Source of the DNA: an uncultured Oscillospiraceae bacterium
GTDB taxonomy: Bacteria > Bacillota > Clostridia > Oscillospirales > Oscillospiraceae
Assembly: GCA_947631595.1 (NCBI GenBank)
Contig: CANRLZ010000003.1
Coordinates: 1 to 64,000 of the forward strand
Reading direction: 5' to 3'
Length of the DNA stretch: 64,000 bases
Shown: positions 43,212 to 52,227 of the stretch, piece after piece
How the letters are laid out: the number at the start of each line of letters is the position of its first letter
How positions within the stretch are numbered: the first letter of the stretch is position 1
Notes under the pieces: model-generated
The model's database searches: none
Seen by the model: only the letters and a program-made list of their open reading frames with translations
Told to the model about the DNA's origin: nothing
Translations under genes and position numbers: made by a program

Positions 43212-44897
43212 ATGGCGGAAGAACAGGCTGCCGGGATGTCCCAGAATTTTATCCACGACTTTATTGACGAGGAGCTTGCCCCCGGCGGGCGTTGCGAGGG
43301 GATGCAGGTTCACACCCGTTTCCCGCCCGAACCCAACGGCTATCTCCACATCGGCCACGCCAAGGCCATCTTCGTGGACTTCGGCACGGCGGAGAAGTAC
43401 GGGGGGCTGTGCAACCTCCGCATGGACGACACCAACCCCACCAAGGAGGACGAGGAGTTCGTAGACGCCATCCAGGAGGACATCCACTGGCTGGGCTACG
43501 ACTGGGGCGACCGCTTTTTCTACGCCTCGGACTACTTTGAACAGATGTACGACTTCGCCGTGGAGCTTATCAAAAAGGGCCTGGCCTACGTCTGCCAGCT
43601 GACCCCGGAGGAGTTCAAGGAGTACCGGGGGGATGTGAACACCCCCGCCCGCTCCCCCTGGCGGGATCGGCCCGTGGAGGAGTCCCTGGACCTCTTTGCC
43701 CGGATGCGCGCCGGGGAGTTCCCCAACGGGGCGTACACCCTCCGGGCCAAGATCGACCTGGCCAGCGGCAACTTCAATATGCGCGACCCGGTGATCTACC
43801 GCATCAACCACATGCGCCACCACAACACCGGGGACAAGTGGTGCATCTACCCCATGTACGACTTCGCCCACCCCATCGAGGACGCCCTGGAGGGGATCAC
43901 CCACTCCCTGTGCACCCTGGAGTTTGAGGACCACCGCCCCCTCTACGACTGGGTGGTGGATCACATCACCCTGCCCTACGCCAAGCCCCGGCAGATCGAG
44001 TTCGCCCGCCTGGGCATCAACTACACCGTCATGAGCAAGCGCAAGCTGCGCTATCTGGTGGAGTCCGGGGTGGTTTCCGGCTGGGACGACCCCCGTATGC
44101 CCACCATCTGCGGCCTGCGCCGCCGGGGCTATACCCCCGCCGCCATCCGGGCCTTCTCCGAGCGCAACGGCGTGTCCAAGGCGGCCTCCACGGTGGAGTA
44201 CGCCTTTTTGGAGCACTGCCTGCGGGAGGATCTGAACGAGCACGCCCAGCGGGTCATGGCGGTGCTGCGGCCGGTGAAGCTGGTCATCACCAACTACCCC
44301 GCCGGCCAGAGGGAGGAATTTGAGGTGGAAAACCTCCCCGGCAAGCCGGAGGCGGGCACCCGGAAGGTGTCCTTCTCCCGGGAGCTGTGGGTGGAGGCGG
44401 AGGACTTCCTCCCCGAGCCGGTGCCCAAGTACAAGCGTCTCTACCCCGGCGGGCCGGAGTGCCGCCTGAAGGGGGCGTACCTCATCCGGTGCGTGGGCTA
44501 CGAGACGGACGACCAGGGCAACGTGACCCAGATCGCCGCCGAGTACGACCCGGACAGCCGGGGGGGCGACCCCGCCGACGGCCGGAAGGTGAAGGGGGCC
44601 ACCCTCCACTGGGTAGACGCCGCCACCGCCCTGGACGCGGAGGTGCGCCTCTACGACAACCTCTTCTCCGTCCCCGACCCCGACGCGGCGGACAAGGACT
44701 ACCTGGAGTGCCTGAACCCCAACTCCCTGGAGGTGCTCGAAGGCGCGAAGGTGGAGGCCGGTCTGTCCGACCCCCAGCCCGCCGACCGTTTCCAGTTCAT
44801 GCGCCAGGGCTATTTCTGCGCCGACAGCCGGGACTCCCGCCCCGGCCACCTGGTCTTTAACCGGGCGGTGAGTCTGAAGGACAGTTTTAAGCTGTAA
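43212..44897 (+). CDS. glnS: Glutaminyl-tRNA synthetase
   Basis: GlnRS charges tRNA-Gln directly with glutamine. The 561-aa protein has PEPNGYLHIGHAK with HIGH at 46-49, the RMDDTNPTKED segment that distinguishes Gln/GluRS, and the KMSKS-like VMSKR (273-277), followed by the beta-barrel anticodon-binding half. ATG at 43212 has GAGGAG 9 nt upstream. Many Firmicutes instead use GatCAB to make Gln-tRNA, so direct charging is a notable trait. The gene has its own promoter with a long dyad. Confidence 0.96.
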   Translation: MAEEQAAGMSQNFIHDFIDEELAPGGRCEGMQVHTRFPPEPNGYLHIGHAKAIFVDFGTAEKYGGLCNLRMDDTNPTKEDEEFVDAIQEDIHWLGYDWGDRFFYASDYFEQMYDFAVELIKKGLAYVCQLTPEEFKEYRGDVNTPARSPWRDRPVEESLDLFARMRAGEFPNGAYTLRAKIDLASGNFNMRDPVIYRINHMRHHNTGDKWCIYPMYDFAHPIEDALEGITHSLCTLEFEDHRPLYDWVVDHITLPYAKPRQIEFARLGINYTVMSKRKLRYLVESGVVSGWDDPRMPTICGLRRRGYTPAAIRAFSERNGVSKAASTVEYAFLEHCLREDLNEHAQRVMAVLRPVKLVITNYPAGQREEFEVENLPGKPEAGTRKVSFSRELWVEAEDFLPEPVPKYKRLYPGGPECRLKGAYLIRCVGYETDDQGNVTQIAAEYDPDSRGGDPADGRKVKGATLHWVDAATALDAEVRLYDNLFSVPDPDAADKDYLECLNPNSLEVLEGAKVEAGLSDPQPADRFQFMRQGYFCADSRDSRPGHLVFNRAVSLKDSFKL

Positions 44898-44994
44898 AGG
44901 CGTTTTCCTTGCGGGTAGATAAATCCTAAAAATTCCAGGAAACAAATAGCCTGTAAAGGGAAATCGCTTTTCAGAAAATCCATTCCACCGCGAC

Positions 44995-45035
44995 AAAACG
45001 CGGGCGGGAATTTCCAAATTCCCGCCCGCGTTTTT
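44995..45035. terminator. Bidirectional terminator between glnS and dinB
   Basis: A perfect 19-bp stem (AAAACGCGGGCGGGAATTT and complement) with a CC loop is flanked by A and T runs, serving both convergent genes. Confidence 0.93.
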
Positions 45036-45044
45036 CCGGAAAAC

Positions 45045-46262
45045 TCACTCCATTTCCTCTCCCGGAGCGCTCTGAGGCGCCGTTCCGCCCAGGGCGATGG
45101 ACCCGTCGCCGTACTTTGCCCGGATGGTGTCCATGGCCGCCTCCAGGCGGGCTTGTTTCTTCCGCGCCCGGTCGTCCGGGCCGGGGAAGAGGCTGGTCTG
45201 CTCCCACGCCTCCTCCTGGGGGCAGAGGTTTTGGGCGGTGAGGGTGAGCGCCCGGATGGGGCTGCCCGGCCGCCAGCAGGCCTTTAAGATCTCCACGGCC
45301 TCCCCGGTGAGTTCCCGGGCGAACTGGGTGGGGGTGGCCACCGGCCTCTGGCGGCAGATATCCTTGAAGTTCGGGTCCCGGAGGGTGACTTGCAGGGTTC
45401 GGCACACCATGGCGTTCTTCCGCAGTTCCGTAGCCACGCGGTCGGCCAGCAGCGCCGTGCCGCCCCGGACGGCCTCCCAGGTGGTGAGGTTTTTGGAGAA
45501 GGTAAGCCCGCTGCCCACCGACTTGGGCGGCGTATGGGCGTTTGCCAGGGCCACCGGCTCCGTGTCCAACCCGTTGGCGTACTGGTGGAGCTGGCGGCCC
45601 AGCTTGCCCAGCAGGGTCTCCAGCGAGCCGGGGTCGAAGGCCGCCAGGTCGCCGATGGTCCGCACCCCGTAGGGTTCCAGCGCCCGCTGGGTGGCCCGGC
45701 CCACGAACAGCAGCGCACCCACCGGGAGGGGCCACACCATCCGCTCCATATCCGCCCGGGCGATGACGGTGGTGGCGTCCGGCTTTTTGTAGTCGCTGCC
45801 CAGCTTGGCGAAGGTCTTGTTGTAGGACACCCCCACCGAGATGGTCAGCCCCAATTCCTCCCGGATGCGGCGGCGCAGGGTGTCCGCCAGCGCCTTGCCG
45901 TCCCCGCCGAAGAGGTGGATGGCGTCGGTCACATCCAGCCAGCTCTCGTCCACCCCGAAGGGTTCCACCCGGTCGGTGTACTCCTGGTAGATGGCGTTCA
46001 CCAGCCGGGAGATGCGGCGGTACTCCCGGTGATGGGGCGGCAGGAGCAGCAGCTCCGGGCACTTGCGCCGGGCCTGCCAGATGGTCTCCGCGGTCTGCAC
46101 CCCGAAGGCTTTGGCCGACTCGTTCTTGGCCAAAATGACCCCGTGGCGGCTGGTGGGGTCGCCGCAGACGGCCACGGGCAGGTCTCGAAGCTCCGGGTGC
46201 CCCAGCAGCTCCACCGAGGCGAAAAAGCAGTTGAGGTCGCAGTGGAGTATGGTTCGATCCAT
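45045..46262 (-). CDS. dinB: DNA polymerase IV (Y family)
   Basis: DinB is an error-prone translesion polymerase. The 405-aa protein has the catalytic CDLNCFFASVE and GVDESWLDVT motifs with the metal-binding Asp and Glu, the VGVSYNKTFAKLGSDYKKP steric region, and a little-finger domain. The C-terminal end (EQTSLFPGPDD) contains a QTSLF stretch resembling a sliding-clamp-binding motif. ATG at 46262 follows AAAGGGGCGG. It has its own promoter; no clear SOS (DinR/LexA) box is seen. Confidence 0.94.
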   Translation of the reverse strand: MDRTILHCDLNCFFASVELLGHPELRDLPVAVCGDPTSRHGVILAKNESAKAFGVQTAETIWQARRKCPELLLLPPHHREYRRISRLVNAIYQEYTDRVEPFGVDESWLDVTDAIHLFGGDGKALADTLRRRIREELGLTISVGVSYNKTFAKLGSDYKKPDATTVIARADMERMVWPLPVGALLFVGRATQRALEPYGVRTIGDLAAFDPGSLETLLGKLGRQLHQYANGLDTEPVALANAHTPPKSVGSGLTFSKNLTTWEAVRGGTALLADRVATELRKNAMVCRTLQVTLRDPNFKDICRQRPVATPTQFARELTGEAVEILKACWRPGSPIRALTLTAQNLCPQEEAWEQTSLFPGPDDRARKKQARLEAAMDTIRAKYGDGSIALGGTAPQSAPGEEME

Positions 46263-46317
46263 GTTCGACCGCCCCTTTCGCCCGGTGATTTTCGTTCAAA
46301 CTATGGTCTTTGGAGAC

Positions 46318-46346
46318 AGTATAGCACACCTTTCCTGAGAAGTCAA
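46318..46346 (-). promoter_or_regulatory. Promoter of dinB
   Basis: TTGACT (complement of 46341-46346) and TATACT (complement of 46318-46323) are 17 bp apart. Confidence 0.75.
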
Positions 46347-46384
46347 ACAAGTGTTCTAAATAGCCGCTGCTGGGAAATTGACCC

Positions 46385-46413
46385 TTGTACTTTCGGGCAA
46401 AGTGGCATATCAT
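46385..46413 (+). promoter_or_regulatory. Promoter of murI and the apbE cassette
   Basis: TTGTAC (46385-46390) and TATCAT (46408-46413) are 17 bp apart, 35 bp before the murI ATG. Confidence 0.65.
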
Positions 46414-46448
46414 GGACAGAGTAGAACTTGTAGAGAGGAGGACACGCC

Positions 46449-47264
46449 ATGGACGATCGCGCCATCGGGGTCTTTGACTCCGGCGTGGGCGGCCTCACCG
46501 CGGTGCGGGAGCTAATCCGGCGCCTGCCGGGGGAGGACGTGGTCTACTTCGGAGACACAGGCCGGGTGCCCTACGGGAGCCGGGGCGTGGAGACCATCAT
46601 CAAATACGCCCGGCAGGACGTGGCCTTTTTGCGCAGCTTTGATCTGAAGGCGGTGGTCATCGCCTGCGGCACGGTGTCCACCACCGCGCTGGACATTCTG
46701 GCCCAGGAGAACTCCCTGCCCGTCATCGGCGTGGTGGAACCGGCGGCACGGGCCGCCGTGGCCGCCACCCGGACGGGGAAGATCGGGCTGGTGGGCACCA
46801 AGACCACCATCGCCAGCGGCGCCTACGAGCGGACGGTGCGTCGGCTGATGCCCCAGGCGGAGGTGACCGCCCGGGCCTGCCCGCTCTTTGTGCCCCTGGT
46901 GGAAAACGGCCGCTATCAGCCGGGCGACCCCCTGGTGGAGCTGCTGGTGGCGGAGTACCTGGCGCCTTTCAAGGAGGCTGAGGTGGACACGCTGATCCTG
47001 GGCTGCACCCACTACCCCCTCCTGCGGGACGCCATCGCCGCCTATCTGGGGGAGGGTGTGACCCTCATCAGCTCCGGCGCCGCCTGCGTGGACACGGTGG
47101 CGGAGCTGCTGGAGGCCCAGGGGTTGAAAAACGCCAAGACCCAGGGCGGCGAGCACCTCTACTTTGCCAGCGACAGCGCCCAGGACTTCGGCGCCCTGGC
47201 CTCTATCTTCCTGGGCCAGGATATCCAGGGCCAGGTGCGGCAGATCGCCATCGAGAACTACTGA
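46449..47264 (+). CDS. murI: Glutamate racemase
   Basis: MurI makes D-glutamate for peptidoglycan without a cofactor. The 271-aa protein has FDSGVGGLT at the N-terminus and the two catalytic cysteines, C73 in IACGT and C186 in GCTHYPL. The SD GAGGAGG precedes the ATG. apbE follows after 13 bp, so the flavinylation cassette is read from the same promoter. Confidence 0.96.
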   Translation: MDDRAIGVFDSGVGGLTAVRELIRRLPGEDVVYFGDTGRVPYGSRGVETIIKYARQDVAFLRSFDLKAVVIACGTVSTTALDILAQENSLPVIGVVEPAARAAVAATRTGKIGLVGTKTTIASGAYERTVRRLMPQAEVTARACPLFVPLVENGRYQPGDPLVELLVAEYLAPFKEAEVDTLILGCTHYPLLRDAIAAYLGEGVTLISSGAACVDTVAELLEAQGLKNAKTQGGEHLYFASDSAQDFGALASIFLGQDIQGQVRQIAIENY

Positions 47265-47277
47265 GGAGAGAGCGGGA

Positions 47278-48276
47278 ATGAGAAAGCTGTGGTGCCTCCT
47301 CCTGGGTCTGGTCCTCCTGTCCGGCTGCGCCGCCGGGAGCCGGACGACCACCATCTTCGCCATGGACACGGTGATGGACCTGACCGCCTATGGCCCCAAG
47401 GCCCAGGACGCTCTGGAGCTGGCCCAGGACGAGGTGGATCGGATCGAGGCCCTGATCTCCGCCCAGCGGCCGGGCAGCGACCTCTACGCCGTCAACGCGC
47501 AGAGCGATGTGACCGCCCCCACGGTGGTCGCCCAGGAGACCGCCGACCTGCTGGCGCGGGCGCTGGCCCTGGGGGAGGATACCGCCGGCGCGCTGGACGT
47601 CACCATCTACCCCGCCGTGGAGGCCTGGGGCTTTTACAGCGGTGACTACCAGGTCCCGGACGCTCAGACGCTGGAGGCCCTGAAGGCCCGGGTGGACTTT
47701 CGGCAGGTCACCCTGGACGGTACCCAGGTGTTCGCCCAGGGGCACAAGCTGGACCTGGGCGCCGTGGGCAAGGGCTACGCCGCCGACCGCATCGTGGCGC
47801 TGTGGCAGGGCATGGGCCTCACCTCCGGGCTTTTGAACCTGGGGGGGAATGTCCAATGCCTGGGGGCGAAGCCGGATGGTTCGGACTGGGTGATCGGCAT
47901 CCGGGACCCGGCGGACGAGGGCGGCACCCTCTGCACCGTCTCCGGCACGGACATGGCGGTGGTCACCTCCGGGGGCTACCAGCGCAACTTTACCCAGGAC
48001 GGCGTGACCTACCACCATATTTTGGACCCCCACACCTGCGCCCCCGCGGACAGCGGCGCGGCCTCCGTCACCGTGATCGGCCCCAGCGGCCTCACCTGTG
48101 ACGCCCTGTCCACCGCCCTCTTCGTCATGGGGCCGGACCGGGCGGCGGAGTACTGGCGGCAGCACCGGGACTTTGACCTGGTCTACTACACCCAGGAGGG
48201 CGAGCTGTGGTACACCGCCGGCCTGGAAGGCCGCCTGACGCTGCGGGACGGTCTGGAAGGACAGATGATCCCATGA
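47278..48276 (+). CDS. apbE: FAD:protein FMN transferase lipoprotein
   Basis: ApbE covalently attaches FMN from FAD to Thr/Ser of extracytoplasmic flavoproteins such as RnfG/NqrC-type subunits. The 332-aa protein has a lipoprotein signal (lipobox LLSGC), MDTVMDLTAYG near the start, the LDLGAVGKGYAADR motif, LNLGGNVQ and the metal-binding DALSTALFVMG region. It overlaps the NusG domain II gene by 4 bp (ATGA). No FMN-accepting protein lies in the window; Rnf-type targets elsewhere are likely. Confidence 0.94.
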   Translation: MRKLWCLLLGLVLLSGCAAGSRTTTIFAMDTVMDLTAYGPKAQDALELAQDEVDRIEALISAQRPGSDLYAVNAQSDVTAPTVVAQETADLLARALALGEDTAGALDVTIYPAVEAWGFYSGDYQVPDAQTLEALKARVDFRQVTLDGTQVFAQGHKLDLGAVGKGYAADRIVALWQGMGLTSGLLNLGGNVQCLGAKPDGSDWVIGIRDPADEGGTLCTVSGTDMAVVTSGGYQRNFTQDGVTYHHILDPHTCAPADSGAASVTVIGPSGLTCDALSTALFVMGPDRAAEYWRQHRDFDLVYYTQEGELWYTAGLEGRLTLRDGLEGQMIP

Positions 48277-48647
48277 AAGAGCGCAAGTTCCTGACCGCCC
48301 CGGAGGCCATCGCCCTGGGGGCGCTTGTCCTGGCGCTGATCCTCTGGCTGTGCTGGCCCAAGGGGACGGGCGGCCAGGCGGTGCTGACCCGGAGCGGGGA
48401 AGAGCTGGGGCGCTACGCCCTGGATACGCCCTGCCGCGTCCCGGTGCGGGGCGCCGCCGGATTTTCCCTGGTGCTGGTGGTGGAGGACGGGGCGGTACAC
48501 GTGGAGGACTCCACCTGCCCGGACCTGATCTGCCAGCACCACAGACCCATCTCCAAGATGGGCGAGGCGATCATCTGCCTGCCTGGGCAGGTGACCATCA
48601 CCGTGGAAGGGGGAGAGCGCCTTGGACAAGACGCCGTTTCCGGCTGA
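48273..48647 (+). CDS. NusG domain II-containing membrane protein
   Basis: The 124-aa protein has one N-terminal membrane segment (12-29) and a small extracytoplasmic beta domain of the NusG_II family, with conserved CPDLICQHHRPISKMGEAIICLP containing Cys and His residues that could bind a ligand. Such proteins are often encoded with ApbE and Gx-type transporters in Clostridia. The start overlaps the apbE stop and its end overlaps the next gene by 26 bp. Function not established. Confidence 0.83.
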   Translation: MKERKFLTAPEAIALGALVLALILWLCWPKGTGGQAVLTRSGEELGRYALDTPCRVPVRGAAGFSLVLVVEDGAVHVEDSTCPDLICQHHRPISKMGEAIICLPGQVTITVEGGERLGQDAVSG

Positions 48648-49149
48648 CACCCCCGCCCGGCGGGTGGCCCTGCTGGGGATGCTGTTGGCGCTGACGGTGG
48701 CCCTCTCCTGGCTGGAGCGGCTGCTGCCCACCGACGTGGTGGTGCCGGGCGCCAAGCTGGGTCTGGCCAACCTTGTGGTTTTGTGCGGGCTATACCTCTT
48801 TCCGCTTCCGTGGGCGGCGGGGCTGACGGGGCTGAAGATCGCTGTCACCGGCCTGCTCTTCGGGAACTTCTACTCCCTGGCGTACAGCGCCGCGGGCGGC
48901 GCGCTGAGCTTTTTGGCCATGGTTTTGTGCAAGCGCCGGGGCCGCTCCATGGGCTTTGTCAGCGTCATGGGCGGCATCTTCCACAACATCGGCCAACTCT
49001 GCGTGGCCCGTGTCATCCTGGGGAGCATGGGGGTGCTGGCGCACCTTCCCGCCATGCTGCTGGCCGGGGTGGGGGCAGGCGCCGCCGTGGGGGCGGTGGG
49101 AGCGTTGATCCTGGGCCGTCTGGAGGGCTTTTTCCGCAAACGGCCCTGA
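48622..49149 (+). CDS. Gx transporter family protein (heptaprenyl diphosphate synthase component I type)
   Basis: The 175-aa protein is mostly hydrophobic with five to six membrane segments and the VVPGAKLGLANLVVL signature of the Gx/Hpre_diP_synt_I family, whose fold resembles ECF S components. The best start is TTG at 48622, shortly after GGGGGAGAG and inside the NusG_II gene. Families of this type occur with ApbE and NusG_II in extracellular flavin or quinone redox loci; a flavin- or prenyl-related transport role is inferred. Confidence 0.83.
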   Translation: MDKTPFPADTPARRVALLGMLLALTVALSWLERLLPTDVVVPGAKLGLANLVVLCGLYLFPLPWAAGLTGLKIAVTGLLFGNFYSLAYSAAGGALSFLAMVLCKRRGRSMGFVSVMGGIFHNIGQLCVARVILGSMGVLAHLPAMLLAGVGAGAAVGAVGALILGRLEGFFRKRP

Positions 49150-49154
49150 CCCCC

Positions 49155-49183
49155 TTTACTTTTTGGCCCATTCAGGGTATAAT
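49155..49183 (+). promoter_or_regulatory. Promoter of the DUF1934-argS operon
   Basis: TTTACT (49155-49160) and consensus TATAAT (49178-49183) are 17 bp apart. Confidence 0.7.
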
Positions 49184-49219
49184 CCCCCAAGTATGGATAT
49201 TTCACGCAGAGGTCGAGTT

Positions 49220-49666
49220 ATGGAGCAACGAGTGATCATTTCCATTCAGGGTAGGCAGAGCTTCCCCCAGAGTGAGCCGGAGGTCATGGAACTTGTCACC
49301 CAGGGCATCCTGGAGGACAAGGGCGAGGCCGGGCTGTTCCTCAGCTATCAGGAGAGCGAGGTCACCGGGCTGGAGGGCACCTTGACCACCATCCAGGTGG
49401 AGCCTCAGCGGGTGACCCTCCTGCGGGTGGGGACGGTGAACTCCCAGATGGTCTTTGAGGAGGGCAAGCGCCACCTGAGCGTGTACGACACCCCCTACGG
49501 CGCGCTGGAGATCGGCCTGCGCACCCGGAAGATCCGGACCTCCCTGGACAGCCGGGGCGGGGATCTGACCATCTACTACGCCCTGGAGATCGAGCACGGC
49601 GCGGCGGGAAACAGTATGTTCCGCATCCACGTGCGCCAGGCTGCCCCGGAGGGGCTTGTACAATAG
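49220..49666 (+). CDS. DUF1934 (YwiB-like) beta-barrel protein
   Basis: The 148-aa protein is a small all-beta, calycin-like protein of the DUF1934 family; B. subtilis YwiB is similarly placed next to argS. Recognisable are VMELVTQGILE, the FLSYQESEVTGLEGTLTTI strand pair and RKIRTSLDSRGGDLTIYYAL. ATG at 49220 has AGAGGT about 7 nt upstream. Its biochemical role is unknown; the stable link to argS suggests a tie to translation or to its regulation. Confidence 0.83.
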   Translation: MEQRVIISIQGRQSFPQSEPEVMELVTQGILEDKGEAGLFLSYQESEVTGLEGTLTTIQVEPQRVTLLRVGTVNSQMVFEEGKRHLSVYDTPYGALEIGLRTRKIRTSLDSRGGDLTIYYALEIEHGAAGNSMFRIHVRQAAPEGLVQ

Positions 49667-49698
49667 AGAGAACGCGAGATACAGCGAGGTGGGACGAG

Positions 49699-51444
49699 AT
49701 GAACATGATGGAAGCGGCTCGGCGTCAGGTGGAGACCCTGACCCAGCGGGCCTATGAGAAAGCGGCCCAGGCGGGCAAACTCCCCGCCGGGCAGGCGGTG
49801 AAGGGCCAGGTGGAGGTGCCCAAGGACCCCCGCAACGGGGATTGGGCCACCTCCTTCGCCCTGGCCGCGGCCAAGCCCCTGGGCCAGAACCCCCGGCAGA
49901 TCGCCCAGGCGCTGCTGGAGGAGCTGGAGCTGGAGGGGAGCTATTTCTCCAAGGCGGAGATCGCCGGCCCCGGCTTTTTGAACTTCACCCTGGGGGAGCG
50001 CTGGCTGGGGGAGGTTTTGGCCGCCATCGAACTGGAAGGGGCGGACTACGGCCGCTGCGACGACGGGCGGGGCAAAAAGGTGATGGTGGAGTTCGTCTCC
50101 GCCAACCCCACCGGCCCCATGCACATGGGCAACGCCCGGGGCGGCGTGCTGGGGGACACCCTGGCCGCCATTCTGGACAAGCTGGGCTACGAGGTCTCCC
50201 GGGAGTTCTACGTCAACGACGCGGGCAACCAGATCGCCAAGTTCGCCCACTCCCTGGAGTGCCGCTACCTTCAACTCATCCGCGGCGAGGACGCCGTGGC
50301 CTTCCCCGAGGACGGCTACCAGGGGGAGGACATCCGGGAGCTGGCGGCGGCCTACCGGGCGAAATTCGGCGACGCCCTGGCGGACGCCCCGGAGGCCCAG
50401 CGGCAGGAGACCCTGGCCAAGTTTGGCCTGGAGGTCAACATCCCCAAGATGCGCGTCGATCTGGAAAAATACGGCATCCAGTACGACACCTGGTTTTTGG
50501 AGTCCACCCTCCACGACTCCGGCGCGGTGGCTGAGACGGTGGAGCTTTTGAACCAGAGGGGCTACCTCTACGAAAAGGAGGGCGCCCTCTGGCTCAACAC
50601 CTCCCAGCTGCTCCGGGAGAAGTTTCTCCGGGAGGGGAAGACCCAGGAGCAGGTGGACAAGCTGGAACTGAAGGACGACGTGCTCCGCCGGGCCAACGGC
50701 TTTTACACCTACTTCGCCGCCGACATCGCCTACCACCGCAACAAGCTCCTGGACCGGGGCTACGACGCCGCCATCAACGTCTGGGGCGCCGACCACCACG
50801 GCCACGTCGCCCGGCTCCAGGCGGCGCTGGACGGCCTGGGCCTGGACGGTTCCCACCGGCTCGTCATCGTCCTCATGCAGCTTGTGAACCTGCTCCAGGA
50901 CGGCAAGCCCGTGCGGATGTCCAAGCGCTCCGGCAAGGCCATCGCCCTCCACGATCTGCTGGACGAGGTGAGCGTGGACGCCGCCCGGTTCTTCTTCAAC
51001 AGCTCCAAGCCCACCAGCCCCGTGGACTTCGACCTGGACCTGGCGGTGCGGGAGGACAGCGAGAACCCGGTCTACTACGTCCAGTACGCCCACGCCCGCA
51101 TCTGCACCCTCATCGCCAAGCTGGCGGAGGAGGGCTTGACCGTCCCCGCCGCCAACCAGGTGGACGTGTCCCTGCTCTCCAGCCCGGAGGAGCTGGCCCT
51201 GTTGAAGACCCTGGCCCGGTTCCCGGAGGAGATTCGCGCCGCCGGACGCAGCCTGGACCCCTCCCAGCTCAACCACTACCTGGTCACCCTGGCCGGGGAC
51301 TTCCACCGTTTCTACAACGCCAACCGCATCAAAGGGGAGGCGGAGGCGGTGGCCCTGGCCCGGCTCAAGCTGGCCGACGCCACCCGGAGCGTCATCGCCA
51401 ACGCCCTGGGCCTCCTGGGCGTGCGCGCGCCGGAGAAAATGTAA
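49699..51444 (+). CDS. argS: Arginyl-tRNA synthetase
   Basis: ArgRS charges tRNA-Arg. The 581-aa protein has an N-terminal additional domain (1 to ~100), the HIGH-like motif in ANPTGPMHMGN (135-145), EFYVNDAGNQI, GADHHGHVARL, the KMSKS-like VRMSKRSGK and a DALR-type anticodon-binding end. It follows the DUF1934 gene by 32 bp and is closed by a strong terminator shared with sigE. Confidence 0.96.
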   Translation: MNMMEAARRQVETLTQRAYEKAAQAGKLPAGQAVKGQVEVPKDPRNGDWATSFALAAAKPLGQNPRQIAQALLEELELEGSYFSKAEIAGPGFLNFTLGERWLGEVLAAIELEGADYGRCDDGRGKKVMVEFVSANPTGPMHMGNARGGVLGDTLAAILDKLGYEVSREFYVNDAGNQIAKFAHSLECRYLQLIRGEDAVAFPEDGYQGEDIRELAAAYRAKFGDALADAPEAQRQETLAKFGLEVNIPKMRVDLEKYGIQYDTWFLESTLHDSGAVAETVELLNQRGYLYEKEGALWLNTSQLLREKFLREGKTQEQVDKLELKDDVLRRANGFYTYFAADIAYHRNKLLDRGYDAAINVWGADHHGHVARLQAALDGLGLDGSHRLVIVLMQLVNLLQDGKPVRMSKRSGKAIALHDLLDEVSVDAARFFFNSSKPTSPVDFDLDLAVREDSENPVYYVQYAHARICTLIAKLAEEGLTVPAANQVDVSLLSSPEELALLKTLARFPEEIRAAGRSLDPSQLNHYLVTLAGDFHRFYNANRIKGEAEAVALARLKLADATRSVIANALGLLGVRAPEKM

Positions 51445-51456
51445 ATAACCGCGGCG

Positions 51457-51491
51457 AAAACGGCACGGGCCTTGCGCCCGTGCCGTTTTTT
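51457..51491. terminator. Terminator between argS and sigE
   Basis: AAAACGGCACGGGC (51457-51470) pairs with GCCCGTGCCGTTTT (51476-51489), with A and T runs. It overlaps the sigE stop codon. Confidence 0.92.
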
Positions 51492-52209
51492 ACGCCAGCT
51501 TCACGATCTCCCGCCGGAGCCGGGCGATGATGCGCTTTTCCAGGCGGGAGATGTAGGACTGGGAGATGCCCAGGCGGTCGGCCACCTCCTTCTGGGTGCG
51601 CTCCCCCTTGCCGTCCAGGCCGAAGCGCAGGGTGATGATGGTCTGCTCCCGTGGGTCCAGCTTCCGCAGGGCTTGCGCCAGGAGTTGGCGATCCACGTCC
51701 TCCTCCAACGGCTTGACCACCGTGTCCCCCTCGGTGCCCAGGATGTCGGAGAGGAGGAGTTCGTTGCCGTCGTAGTCGGCGTTCAGCGGCTCGTCAAAGG
51801 AGACCTCGTTTTTTGATCCGGAGATCTTCCGCAGATGCATCAAAATTTCGTTTTCAATGCACCGGCTGGCGTAGGTGGCCAGCTTGATATTCTTATCTGG
51901 CTGGAAGGTGCCCACCGCCTTGATGAGGCCGATGGTCCCGATGGAGATCAGGTCCTCAATGCCCACGCCGGTGTTTTCAAAGCGCCGGGCGATGTAGACC
52001 ACCAACCGAAGGTTGCGCTCGATGAGGCGGCTTCGCACCCCCTCGTCCTCCAGGCGGGTGAGCAACTCCGTCTCCTCCTCCCGGGAGAGGGGCGGGGGCA
52101 GGGTGTCGCTGCCGCCGATGTACATGACCTTGTCCGGCTCCGCCAGACCCAGGTGCGCCGCCAGGCGGGAGAGAGCCAGGCGGACGCGCTGGAAAACTGC
52201 CTCTTTCAT
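51490..52209 (-). CDS. sigE: RNA polymerase sporulation sigma factor E
   Basis: Sigma-E drives early mother-cell gene expression after asymmetric division. The 239-aa length equals the B. subtilis protein. It has an N-terminal pro-sequence region, sigma region 2 ([41 protein letters not shown]) and region 4 ([20 protein letters not shown]). ATG at 52209 has AAGGAG 8 nt upstream; GTG at 52215 is too close. It is processed by SpoIIGA, encoded 18 bp upstream. The neighbouring sigG of many spore formers is not present here. Confidence 0.96.
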   Translation of the reverse strand: MKEAVFQRVRLALSRLAAHLGLAEPDKVMYIGGSDTLPPPLSREEETELLTRLEDEGVRSRLIERNLRLVVYIARRFENTGVGIEDLISIGTIGLIKAVGTFQPDKNIKLATYASRCIENEILMHLRKISGSKNEVSFDEPLNADYDGNELLLSDILGTEGDTVVKPLEEDVDRQLLAQALRKLDPREQTIITLRFGLDGKGERTQKEVADRLGISQSYISRLEKRIIARLRREIVKLA

Positions 52210-52227
52210 GCTCACAACTCCTTGTTC

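Noticed and set aside
46245..46275. SOS box at dinB (GTTCGA / TTCGAC half-sites)
   Set aside because: The half-sites are not in the CGAAC-N4-GTTCG arrangement of the Gram-positive LexA site and lie at the start codon.
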